From: Palsa-89 sp963814795
GTDB lineage: Bacteria; Acidobacteriota; Terriglobia; Bryobacterales; Bryobacteraceae
Assembly: GCA_963814795.1 (NCBI GenBank)
Contig: CAWFEK010000007.1
Location: forward strand, 186,001 to 250,000
DNA length: 64,000 nt
Direction of reading: 5' to 3'
Positions 41,974 to 50,357 of the stretch are shown here, in pieces. The notes beneath the pieces were generated by a model. The model was not told where the DNA came from and searched no databases. It saw nothing but the letters and a program-made list of their open reading frames with translations. How positions within the stretch are numbered: position 1 is the first letter of the stretch; each line of letters opens with the position of its first letter. Position numbers and translations under genes: made by a program.

Positions 41974-42981
41974 ATGGTAGCAATGAAACCACGCGTACTG
42001 GTCACCAAAAGGATTTTTCCCGAAGCGATTGCATATCTGAAAGAACACAGCGAAGTGGATTATGAAGAGAGCGACGACGGGCTGCCCATGGATCAGTTAC
42101 TTCCACGGTTGCGCGGCAAGCAGGCCATTCTTGCGAACCTCACCAACAAGTTTTCGGCTGAGTTCATCGATTCCCTCGACGGCTTGAAGATCATCGCCAA
42201 CGTAGCCGTGGGCTTTGACAATATCGACGTTCCGGCCGCCACGCGCAAAGGCATTCTGGTGAGTAACACGCCGGATGTTCTCACCGATACCACGGCCGAT
42301 TTCGCTTTCGCGCTGTTGCTGGCCTCGGCGCGCCGCGTGGTGGAAGGGCACCAGTATCTGCACGCCGGGTTGTGGCGGAAATGGGCCATCGATCTGCTGG
42401 TGGGGCATGACGTACATCATCGGACACTGGGAATTCTCGGGATGGGCCGCATCGGACAAGCGGTAGCGCGAAGGGCGCGCGGATTTTCCATGCGAATTCT
42501 GTATTACGATCCGGTGCCCGCTCCGGAGGCGATCGCACGAGAACTCGATCTGCATTTGGTTCCGAAGGAACAGCTTTTGCGCGAAGCGGATTTCGTGAGC
42601 TTGCATGTTCCGCTTTCGGATTCCACGCGCAAGCTGGTGGGTGAGCCGGAGCTCAAGCTCATGAAGAAGAGCGCGATCCTGGTAAATACTTCGCGCGGGC
42701 CGGTGGCCGATGAAGCCGCGGTGGCGAAGGCGGTGGAGGAAGGCTGGATCGCAGGCGCGGGTTTAGATGTCTTCGAGAATGAGCCTAATGTGCATCCAGG
42801 GCTGCTGAAGCTGACCAATGTGGTGCTTGAGCCGCACATCGCCAGCGCGTCCATTGATACGCGGCGCGAGATGTCCATGCTGGCGGCTCGAAATGCAGTG
42901 GAGGCGCTGGGAGGGCGGCGCCCGCCGACGCTGCTCAACCCTCAGTTGTGGGATTCACTTTCGAGCTCAAAAGGAGCTTGA
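41974..42981 (+). CDS. D-2-hydroxyacid dehydrogenase
   Basis: A 335-residue NAD(H)-dependent enzyme of the glyoxylate/hydroxypyruvate reductase group. NAD-binding GILGMGRIGQAVA, catalytic Arg in NTSRGPV, Glu in FENEP and His in EPHIASA are all visible. Starts ATG 41974 and ATG 41983 are both possible; the second gives the common MKPRVLVTKR beginning. Its divergent neighbour is a 3-hydroxyacid dehydrogenase, suggesting a shared small-acid pathway. The 3' end overlaps the convergent small gene by 47 bases. Confidence 0.92.
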   Translation: MVAMKPRVLVTKRIFPEAIAYLKEHSEVDYEESDDGLPMDQLLPRLRGKQAILANLTNKFSAEFIDSLDGLKIIANVAVGFDNIDVPAATRKGILVSNTPDVLTDTTADFAFALLLASARRVVEGHQYLHAGLWRKWAIDLLVGHDVHHRTLGILGMGRIGQAVARRARGFSMRILYYDPVPAPEAIARELDLHLVPKEQLLREADFVSLHVPLSDSTRKLVGEPELKLMKKSAILVNTSRGPVADEAAVAKAVEEGWIAGAGLDVFENEPNVHPGLLKLTNVVLEPHIASASIDTRREMSMLAARNAVEALGGRRPPTLLNPQLWDSLSSSKGA

Positions 42982-43165
42982 GCACCAAAAGGTCGGAAGG
43001 GTGAAAGCTAGCCATTGGCATGTTATTCAGATCGTCATCGCTTTCAACAATATGGCTCCGGATCAACCCTCGCAGTTCCTCGAGCGAAACTCCCAACTCC
43101 TCGGCGGCCTCGATTTCTGAGTACTGCGTCTTCGATGGTTTTATGGCGAGCATTCCCTGATTCAT
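42935..43165 (-). CDS. Small conserved protein, helix-turn-helix-like, function unknown
   Basis: A 76-residue protein with a helical segment YSEIEAAEELGVSLEELRGLIRSHIV that resembles a DNA-binding or ParD/UPF0175-like small protein. It could be a regulator, but no toxin partner is next to it. Start ATG 43165 (NQGMLAIKPSK) is chosen over the longer open frame. It overlaps the convergent dehydrogenase end by 47 bases. Confidence 0.5.
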   Translation of the reverse strand: MNQGMLAIKPSKTQYSEIEAAEELGVSLEELRGLIRSHIVESDDDLNNMPMASFHPSDLLVLKLLLSSKVNPTTEG

Positions 43166-43295
43166 GATTACTATCTGAATACTAAGGGCTAAACAGGCTT
43201 CCACCAATCGGGCAAAACTCTGTTCTTTGGGTACTTGCTTCCTTAGTCCTTCCCGGTCGCTCGGTTGTTCGGTTGGGCGAGGTTAAACTGGGACT

Positions 43296-45677
43296 ATGCG
43301 CGGCCTTAGGAAAAACCTCGGGTTTTCTCTCATTGTAATTTCGGTTCTGGCGCTGGGGATTGGCGCCAATACGGCCTTGTTCAGCATCGTCGACCGGGTT
43401 CTGCTGCATCCGTTCCCGTTTCGCGGCCTGGACCGGCTGGTGGAGGTTGCTCCCTTGGATGCCAAGGGCCAGGATACCAATGGCATTCCCGAGGACATGA
43501 AGTTTCTGGCCGATCACGTACGCTCATTTGAGCGGATGGAGATCTGGAGATGGCAGAGCTTCGTCCTGACCGGGGTGGACAACACCGATTCGATTTTCGC
43601 TTTGGAGGTCAGCGAGCATCTGTTCGATACCCTTGGGGTGCGGGCGGCGTTGGGACGGACCTTTCTTCCGGGCGAGTTCGATTCCTCGGCGCAGCAAGTG
43701 GTGGTTATCAGCGATCGTTTATGGCGCAAACATTTTCGCGCTGATCCAAAGATACTGGGCCGGCAAATACTGTTGGACGGCGAAGGCTATATCGTGGTGG
43801 GAGTCATGGGACCGGAATTCGTCTTCACCAATCCCGCGCAGCAGGCCTGGATCCCGTACAAGCCTTCCACCGTCGTGCATGGGGAGCTGCACGGCTTTTT
43901 CAGTAACATGGGAAGGCTGCGGCCGGGAGTTTCGATAACCAGCGCCCAGCATGAAGTGGACGCGGTGACGCCTGGCCTGCCAGCGAATCCGGACCGCGAA
44001 AAAGGCTGGCACGCGCGGGTGCAGCCCTTCACCGAACAATTCACCGGTCCTTATCGAAGGGCGCTCATGATGCTGTGGGGCGCGGTGGGGCTGGTGCTGC
44101 TGATTGCCGGCGCCAACGCAGCGAATTTGTTATTGGCACGCGCCTCCGAGCGTCGGCGTGAATTTGCCATTCGAGCTTCGCTCGGCGCGGATCGATTCCG
44201 GCTGGCTCGGCTGGTGCTGGGCGAGACACTGACGCTTGGTCTTGCCGCAGGCGCGGCCGGAGTGGTGTTGGCATTCGGCTTGATCCGTTTGCTGGTGAGA
44301 TTATTTGCCGGGAAACTTCCGATTCCGCGTTTGGATGAAGTATCGATGAATGGCATGGCGCTGGGCGCCGCCGTAGGCTTGGCTCTGCTGACCACTTTGC
44401 TGTGCGCGATTCCGGCTTGCGCCAACTTGTGGCGATCGGATCTTACGGCGGGCATCCAGGGCGCGGGCCGCAGCGTATCATCAACTCGCGCGGCGAATCG
44501 CACCAGGGCCGCTCTTCTCAGCTTTGAAGTGGCGCTCTCGCTGATGCTGTTGGTGGGCGCCGGGCTGATGCTCGATTCGCTGGACCGGCTGCTCGGGGTC
44601 CACCTGGGCTTTGAGCCGCAGCATGTGTTGGTGGCTCAAGTTTCCGCGCCGGCCGGGCTTCGCACCAAAGAGGCGCAAGCGATGCATTACTCGCGCTTGC
44701 TGGAACAAGCACGATCCGTGCCGGGCGTGGTGAACGCGGGCGTCTCCACCGTTCTTCCTTTCGGCGGATTGTCGATTACCACGTCGTTGACGGCCGAGGG
44801 CGTGGAAGATACGCGCTGGCGCGACTATGGAATTTACCTGCGCGAGATCAGCCCTGGATATTTTCCGGCGCTGGGCGTGCGCCTGCTCCGTGGGCGCGCT
44901 TTCAACGAAAGCGATACTCATTCGTCAGAGCCCGTGGTGATAATCAATGATGAGCTGGCGCGTCATTACTGGCCTGGCGTGGACCCGCTGGGGAAGCGCG
45001 TTTCCCGATCCGATCATCCCAAGCCGGGCGAATGGTCCACCGTGGTTGGGGTGGTGGAGGGCGTCAAGCATCGGTCGCTCAGAACGGGCGCCGACGCCGA
45101 GATGTATCTGCCGTATACGCAATCGTTGATCGGCGCCAAATACACTTATCTGGTTTTGCGGACGCACGGAGATCCGTTAGCCGTTGTGTCGGGCGTGCGG
45201 AAACGAATTCACGATACCGATCCGGGGCAACCGGTAACATCAGTTGAGACCATGCGGACGGTGGTCGCGAATTCCGCCGCCGATGTGCGCTTCCACACCC
45301 TGCTTCTCGAAATCTTTGCGGGCCTCGCGCTGGGGCTGGCGATGGCGGGGATTTTCGCCGTGGTTTCGTATGCGGTGTCGCGGCGGGCGCGTGAAATTGG
45401 GATTCGGGGCGCGCTGGGAGCTACGCGCCGGGATGTAGCGGGGTTCGTGATCGGCATCGCCATGCGGCCGGTGGCGCTGGGCGCGGGCGTGGGATTGGCG
45501 GGAGCATTGGCAGCGACGCGGATGCTGGAATCGGAATTGTTTGAGACCGCGCCGGCGGATCCTCTGGTGATTGCGGCGGTGGTGGTGCTGCTCGGTGCAA
45601 CAGCGCTCGGGGCGGCTTCGATTCCGGCGTGGAGAGCCACGCGGATTGATCCGGCGGAAGTGCTGCGAGCGGAGTGA
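43296..45677 (+). CDS. ADOP-family ABC permease (orphan)
   Basis: A 793-residue fused permease of the acidobacterial duplicated orphan permease type. It contains two MacB_PCD-FtsX halves: the first begins SVLALGIGANTALFSIVDRVLLHPFPF, the second starts near residue 390 (RTRAALLSFEVALSLMLLVGAG), and it ends RATRIDPAEVLRAE. There is no ATPase partner nearby, as is usual for the family, whose function is unknown. It is convergent with a second ADOP gene. Confidence 0.9.
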   Translation: MRGLRKNLGFSLIVISVLALGIGANTALFSIVDRVLLHPFPFRGLDRLVEVAPLDAKGQDTNGIPEDMKFLADHVRSFERMEIWRWQSFVLTGVDNTDSIFALEVSEHLFDTLGVRAALGRTFLPGEFDSSAQQVVVISDRLWRKHFRADPKILGRQILLDGEGYIVVGVMGPEFVFTNPAQQAWIPYKPSTVVHGELHGFFSNMGRLRPGVSITSAQHEVDAVTPGLPANPDREKGWHARVQPFTEQFTGPYRRALMMLWGAVGLVLLIAGANAANLLLARASERRREFAIRASLGADRFRLARLVLGETLTLGLAAGAAGVVLAFGLIRLLVRLFAGKLPIPRLDEVSMNGMALGAAVGLALLTTLLCAIPACANLWRSDLTAGIQGAGRSVSSTRAANRTRAALLSFEVALSLMLLVGAGLMLDSLDRLLGVHLGFEPQHVLVAQVSAPAGLRTKEAQAMHYSRLLEQARSVPGVVNAGVSTVLPFGGLSITTSLTAEGVEDTRWRDYGIYLREISPGYFPALGVRLLRGRAFNESDTHSSEPVVIINDELARHYWPGVDPLGKRVSRSDHPKPGEWSTVVGVVEGVKHRSLRTGADAEMYLPYTQSLIGAKYTYLVLRTHGDPLAVVSGVRKRIHDTDPGQPVTSVETMRTVVANSAADVRFHTLLLEIFAGLALGLAMAGIFAVVSYAVSRRAREIGIRGALGATRRDVAGFVIGIAMRPVALGAGVGLAGALAATRMLESELFETAPADPLVIAAVVVLLGATALGAASIPAWRATRIDPAEVLRAE

Positions 45678-45687
45678 AAGCTGTGAT

Positions 45688-45772
45688 TGTGGGCAGGCGC
45701 AAAGCGCCTGCCCCACTTGCCTGCAAGGACTTGAGCCATAAGTGGGGCAGGCGATTTCCGCCTGCCCAATCT
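45688..45772. repeat. Family A palindromic repeat pair
   Basis: GGGCAGGCGCAAAGCGCCTGCC (45690-45711) and a second, inverted diverged unit (GTGGGGCAGGCGATTTCCGC, about 45741-45760) lie between the two convergent ADOP genes. Confidence 0.8.
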
Positions 45773-45781
45773 TGCGAGTGG

Positions 45782-48188
45782 TTATTCTTGGCGGAGGGCC
45801 ACCATAGGATCTACTTTTGCCGCGGCCCGGGCGGGGATTAGCGCGGCTAAGAAGCACTGCGGTTAATAACACGAATGCCGCGGCAACAAACGTGGCTGCG
45901 TCCGTCGGTTTCACTCCGTAGAGCAAGCCGGCGACGATTCGCGTGAGCGCCAGCGCGCCCAAAACTCCGGCGGCGATTCCGGCTAACGCCAGACGCAAGC
46001 CACTTCCAACCACCATACGCACCAGATGGCCCGCGCGTGCGCCCAGCGCCATGCGGATTCCGATTTCCTGCGTTCGCTGAATCACCGATTGGGCCATCAC
46101 GCCATAGATCCCGATGGCCGCGAGCAGCAGCGACATGGCAGCCAGGGCGCCCAACACCCGGGTTCGCAATCTGGGCTGCCGGACCACTTCATCCGCCAGG
46201 TCCGGCAGGCTGCGCAGCCGGCCCAGATGCAAATCGGGATCGACAGACTTGAGCAGAGCGCGCGTGGTCTCGGCGGTCATAGGCTGGCCGTGAATTATCA
46301 GGTAGACTTCTTGCGCAACCGGAGCGACACTCTCGTCCGCCACCTGTGCGGATGGAAGGTAAATCCGAGGTCCCGTGAGCCACTCCAGCGTGTTGTAGAA
46401 GGTATACGAAGTGTCGCCCACAACTCCAACAATGGTGCGCCAGTTTTTCTCATCGTGCAGTTTGATTCGCGCGCCAATGGGTTCCCGCGCAGCGAACCAG
46501 CGCTCGGCCGCGGTGCGATTGATGATCACCACCGGATTTGAATCTGATTTGTCGTGCGCGCTGAAAGGACGGCCGTCAACGAGAGGGATGCCCAACGTTT
46601 GAAAATATCCGGCAGTGGCGGATTGAGTGCCAGCTTTGGGCTCCAGATCCTCACTCGGAGCGGGCTGGCCTTCAATCGAAAATCGATTCTCAGCCCCATT
46701 GCCCAACGGCGTCATATTGGAAATGGCCGCGGAGTCCGCTCCAGAAGCCGACTTGAATTTGTCCAGCAATCGATCCCGGACATTGATCCAGCGCTCCTTG
46801 GCGATTCCCACGCTTGCAACTGTCACGCCGTCCGTTCGGAATCCGAGCGGTTGGGAATCCAATTTGATGAGCGTTTCGGTCATCAACGCGGCTCCTACTA
46901 GAAGCACCAGCGAGAGCGCCACTTGTCCGGATACCAGGAATCCACGCCATCGAGACGCGCCCGGGCCGCCGCTCGCGTTTCTGCCGGAAGCCTTCATGGC
47001 CTGGTTCAGATCCACCCGTGCTGCCTGCAGCGCCGGCGCCAAGCCAAAGATCAGGGTGCTGGCCATACCCGCCAGCAATGTGAAACCGAGCGCCCGCCAG
47101 TTCAGCGCGATCGCATTCGGCGGCATCCGTCCAAAAGGATTGGTGGCGGCGAAGATTTGAATCCCGGCGTAAGCGATCAACGCGCCCACGGCAGCTCCCA
47201 GCGCCGTGATCACCGAGCTTTCAATCAACAGCTGGCGAATGATGCGGCGGCGGCCGGATCCGAGTGTCGCCCTGATGGCCATTTCCCGCTGGCGCTGCAG
47301 CGTGCGGCCCAATTGAAGGCTGCCCACGTTGGCGCAGACGATCAGCAGAATGAATCCGAGCGCGGCCGCCGCGAGGGATAAAGAGGCGCGAACGTCGCGG
47401 GTATTGTCGGTTTGCAGCTTCGATACCAGCACCGTAAATCCTTTGGGATTGTCCGGATGGAGTTGGTCGAGGGAGCGCTGAATGCTGCTAAGCTCGGCTT
47501 GCGCGGCTGCGACTGTTACGCCCGGTTTCAAGCGGCCGATGACCGCAATCGCCGCTGCGCCGTCTCCGCGGTAGCCCGCTTCATCCATCTGGATCAGCGC
47601 ATAGAATTGGGTGTCGCTTTCCTGGTTGATCATGCGGAGGCCGAAGCCCGGCGGCGTCACGCCGATAATCTGATAGGTCTTGGAAGCGAGCGCGATCTGG
47701 CGGCCGAGAATGTCCGAGCCGCCATGAAAACGGTTCTGCCAAAGATCGTGTCCGATCACGGCCACCGGTGGACCATCCACGTCTTCCGGCCGGAAGGTTC
47801 GCCCTCGCTCGGGTTTCACGCCCAAGGTATCGAAAAGGTTGGCGGTGACGATCATGCCGAAGACGCCATCGTCGCCGTTGATCCCTTGGAAGCTTCTCCA
47901 GAACACACCGGCAAGGTTTGAGAAGGAACGGGATTGGCGGGCCCAGCTCACCCAGTCGCGATAGCCATCGAAGACTTTGGGCTCGCGCGGATTGGTGACC
48001 TCGCTCTTGAGGATGATGGTCAGGCGATCCGGCGCAGGAAAATGCAGCGGCTGAAGAAGCCAGGCGTCGAGAATGCTGAACATCGCGGTGTTGGCGCCTA
48101 TGCCGAGCGCCAGCATCGCAACAACAACGAAAGTAAAGGCCGGACTTCGCCGCAAAATCCGCGCCGCATATTTAAGATCAGCGATCAC
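45782..48188 (-). CDS. ADOP-family ABC permease, frame broken near the 3' end
   Basis: A fused permease of about 800 residues. From GTG 48188 it begins IADLKYAARILRRSPAFT, the usual ADOP start, and continues with ALGIGANTAMFSILDAWLLQPL. The C-terminal membrane segments (TDAATFVAAAFVLLTAVLL) are followed in the next frame by AALIPARAAAKVDPMVALRQE and a stop (45782-45784), exactly where the family ends. A surplus base near 45847-45857 (TTCTTAGCC, one T too many) explains the switch. In the uncorrected frame the product runs on into unrelated sequence to 45240, antisense to the neighbouring ADOP gene. Convergent with its paralogue. Confidence 0.8.
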
Positions 48189-48283
48189 TGGCCGGAACCC
48201 TAAAACATTATGACGCCGGAAGGCTTGTTTTGTAACGCCCTGCACAGCATGGAACAGCTACACTCGAAGAAGGGAGTTGAATA

Positions 48284-49525
48284 ATGTCCGATAAGAACAG
48301 TTCCGTGCTTCGTCCGCATACTCAGGTTATGACGCGGGGCTTCGATCCCAGCCTGTCCGTGGGCTCGGCGAGACCAGCCGTGTTTCGCAGTTCCACTTAT
48401 GTTTTTTCGAGCCCCGAAGCGGCCGAGCGCGCCTTCGATCTGATGGCCGGGCGCGCGCAGCCCACGCCAGACGAACAGCCGGACCTGGTTTATTCGCGAT
48501 TCAATCATCCCAACGCCGAGATTCTGGAAGATCAGATGGTCCCGCTCGAAACGGGAGCGCATGCCGCGCTGGTTTTTAATTCCGGCATGGCCGCCATCAT
48601 GACGGCGCTGCTCACCTTTGTACATCCGGGAGAAAGCATCGTTTACACCGTGCCGATTTATGGCGGCACGCAGCATCTTATTCAGGATTTTCTCTCGACA
48701 CTCGGGATAATCGGCGTCCCGGTGCCGGCCGGCGCCAGCCAGGAGATTGACCGCGCGATTCGAAGCGCCGAGAACCTGGCTGTTGTTTTGATTGAGACGC
48801 CCGCCAACCCCACCATCATCATGACCGGGATCAAAGAAGCCGTCGATACGGCAGCGGGATTGGCCAGGAGACCGCTGGTGATGGTGGACAACACGCTGAT
48901 GGGCCCGGCGTTCCAGCATCCGCTGCTGCTGGGCGCGGATATTTGTTTGTATTCGGCCACCAAGTATCTTTCCGGATTCAGCGACATGATCGGCGGAGCG
49001 GCCATTGCAGCCGATCCGGATCTGATCCGTCAGATGCGTTCGAAGCGCAGCCTGTTCGGAAACATTCTGCAGCCGGACGAATGCTGGATGCTGGACGGGC
49101 GGCTACCGACGGTGAGCCTGCGAATGAACCGGTCGAGCAAAAACACGGAGCGAATCGCCGAGCGCCTGGCGCGGAATTCAAAAGTAGCGCGCGTGTTGTA
49201 TCCCACTCTTTTCACCGACCCTGAACAGATCCGCATTGTGAATGAGCAATGCGATTTTCCGGGCGGCATGCTCTCAATCGACCTGCGCGGCGGGAAGAAA
49301 GCGGCTTTTGAATTTTTGCGCAATCTGAGGATCGCGCGCAATGCAGTGTCGCTCGGCAGCGTGGAGACACTGGTGTGCCATCCGAAAACCACTACACACT
49401 CCGGATTTACGGACGCGGAATTCGCGCAGGCGGGGGTGACGGATGGGCTGGTGCGGATTTCGATCGGGATTGAAGACTGGCGCGATTTGTTGGCGGATTT
49501 TGAGCAGGCGTTGGAATTGGTGTAA
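48284..49525 (+). CDS. PLP-dependent methionine gamma-lyase/cystathionine gamma-synthase family enzyme
   Basis: A 413-residue Cys/Met-metabolism PLP enzyme. The cofactor lysine is in YSATKYLSG, and FNSGMAAI, VYSRFNHP and the C-terminal SLGSVETLVCHP, THSGFT follow the family pattern. The N-terminal SVGSARPAVFRSSTYVF suggests the methionine gamma-lyase side of the family, but cystathionine gamma-synthase or lyase activity is equally possible. Start ATG 48284. It stands alone upstream of a family A repeat. Confidence 0.9.
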   Translation: MSDKNSSVLRPHTQVMTRGFDPSLSVGSARPAVFRSSTYVFSSPEAAERAFDLMAGRAQPTPDEQPDLVYSRFNHPNAEILEDQMVPLETGAHAALVFNSGMAAIMTALLTFVHPGESIVYTVPIYGGTQHLIQDFLSTLGIIGVPVPAGASQEIDRAIRSAENLAVVLIETPANPTIIMTGIKEAVDTAAGLARRPLVMVDNTLMGPAFQHPLLLGADICLYSATKYLSGFSDMIGGAAIAADPDLIRQMRSKRSLFGNILQPDECWMLDGRLPTVSLRMNRSSKNTERIAERLARNSKVARVLYPTLFTDPEQIRIVNEQCDFPGGMLSIDLRGGKKAAFEFLRNLRIARNAVSLGSVETLVCHPKTTTHSGFTDAEFAQAGVTDGLVRISIGIEDWRDLLADFEQALELV

Positions 49526-49527
49526 GA

Positions 49528-49553
49528 GTTGGCAGGCGGAAGCGCCTGCCCCA
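49528..49553. repeat. Family A palindromic repeat
   Basis: One perfect copy (GGCAGGCG-GAAG-CGCCTGCC, then CCAC) between the convergent gamma-lyase gene and the FHA gene. Confidence 0.85.
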
Positions 49554-50357
49554 CTACTTCAATTGGAATTTCAGGATGGCCTTGCCCAGGTGAATTTCGT
49601 CGCCCGGGAGCAAGCGCGTTCCACGCGTATCGCGATGCACTTCCTGTCCCATGCCGTCGCGGACAATCCACAGCCCGCAATTGGATTCGCGCTTGTCGCC
49701 GCGTTGGTACCAGCGATCGTTAAAGAGCCGGTATTCGCCGGTTTTTTTCTCATGCAGAATGTGGGCATGCTCGCGCGATACGGTGCGGTTGATGGGATTG
49801 TCGGCGGCAAACGCAAGATCATTACGCCGGGATAGGCCTTCGGACTTGTAGACGTCCACCAGACGGCCAATATTGGTGCGCGCCTTTTGCAGCGGAACTT
49901 CCGGCTTATTGGCGCTTCCCGCCACCACTACTAACCTGGCAGCACGTTTGGCGCGCACGGGCTCAGCCACCACTGGAACATCCTCAGCCAGCGTTTCGAT
50001 CAACAGCCAGTTCTCCTGATCGCCATCGGAGACGCGGATCTCAACGCGCAGGTCTTCCGGATAGCGGCAAGCTTCCTTGGAAATCCCCTTGCGGACTTCT
50101 TCCTCGAAAAACCTGCGGAAGAAATCGCGTTCGAAAACCGCCGCGTCCTTCGCGCCGGCGCGAATGGAGATGCGTACGACATTATATGGAAATAGCGCCT
50201 TGCCGCCGGCCCGCTGAATCTTCTTCTTCACTTCGTCCAGTACGGCGATGCGGATTTCCGCCACTTCCGGCGAATCGCCGATGGTTTCGGCCATGGCGCC
50301 AAAAGGCGCCTCGAACACGGTGCGCCCGAAGCGTTCTATGATTTCGGATATTCTCAT
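49554..50357 (-). CDS. FHA-domain protein with FhaA-like N-terminus (last gene of signalling operon)
   Basis: A 267-residue protein with two parts. Residues about 1-110 resemble the N-terminal domain (DUF3662-type) of FhaA, an actinobacterial substrate of the PknB kinase; residues about 170-265 form an FHA domain that binds phosphothreonine (TNIGRLVDV, TVSREHAHI, GDEIHLGKAILKF). Its start ATG overlaps the stop of the SEDS-PBP gene by one base (TGATG), so both are on one message. It most likely docks onto the phosphorylated kinase or the peptidoglycan machine. Confidence 0.88.
   Translation of the reverse strand: MRISEIIERFGRTVFEAPFGAMAETIGDSPEVAEIRIAVLDEVKKKIQRAGGKALFPYNVVRISIRAGAKDAAVFERDFFRRFFEEEVRKGISKEACRYPEDLRVEIRVSDGDQENWLLIETLAEDVPVVAEPVRAKRAARLVVVAGSANKPEVPLQKARTNIGRLVDVYKSEGLSRRNDLAFAADNPINRTVSREHAHILHEKKTGEYRLFNDRWYQRGDKRESNCGLWIVRDGMGQEVHRDTRGTRLLPGDEIHLGKAILKFQLK

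Noticed and set aside
42935..43165. Toxin-antitoxin pair
   Set aside because: The small protein has an antitoxin-like helix, but no toxin-sized partner gene lies beside it.
45240..45781. C-terminal extension of the minus-strand ADOP gene
   Set aside because: It is the wrong frame after a single-base break; its sequence is low-complexity and antisense to another ADOP gene.
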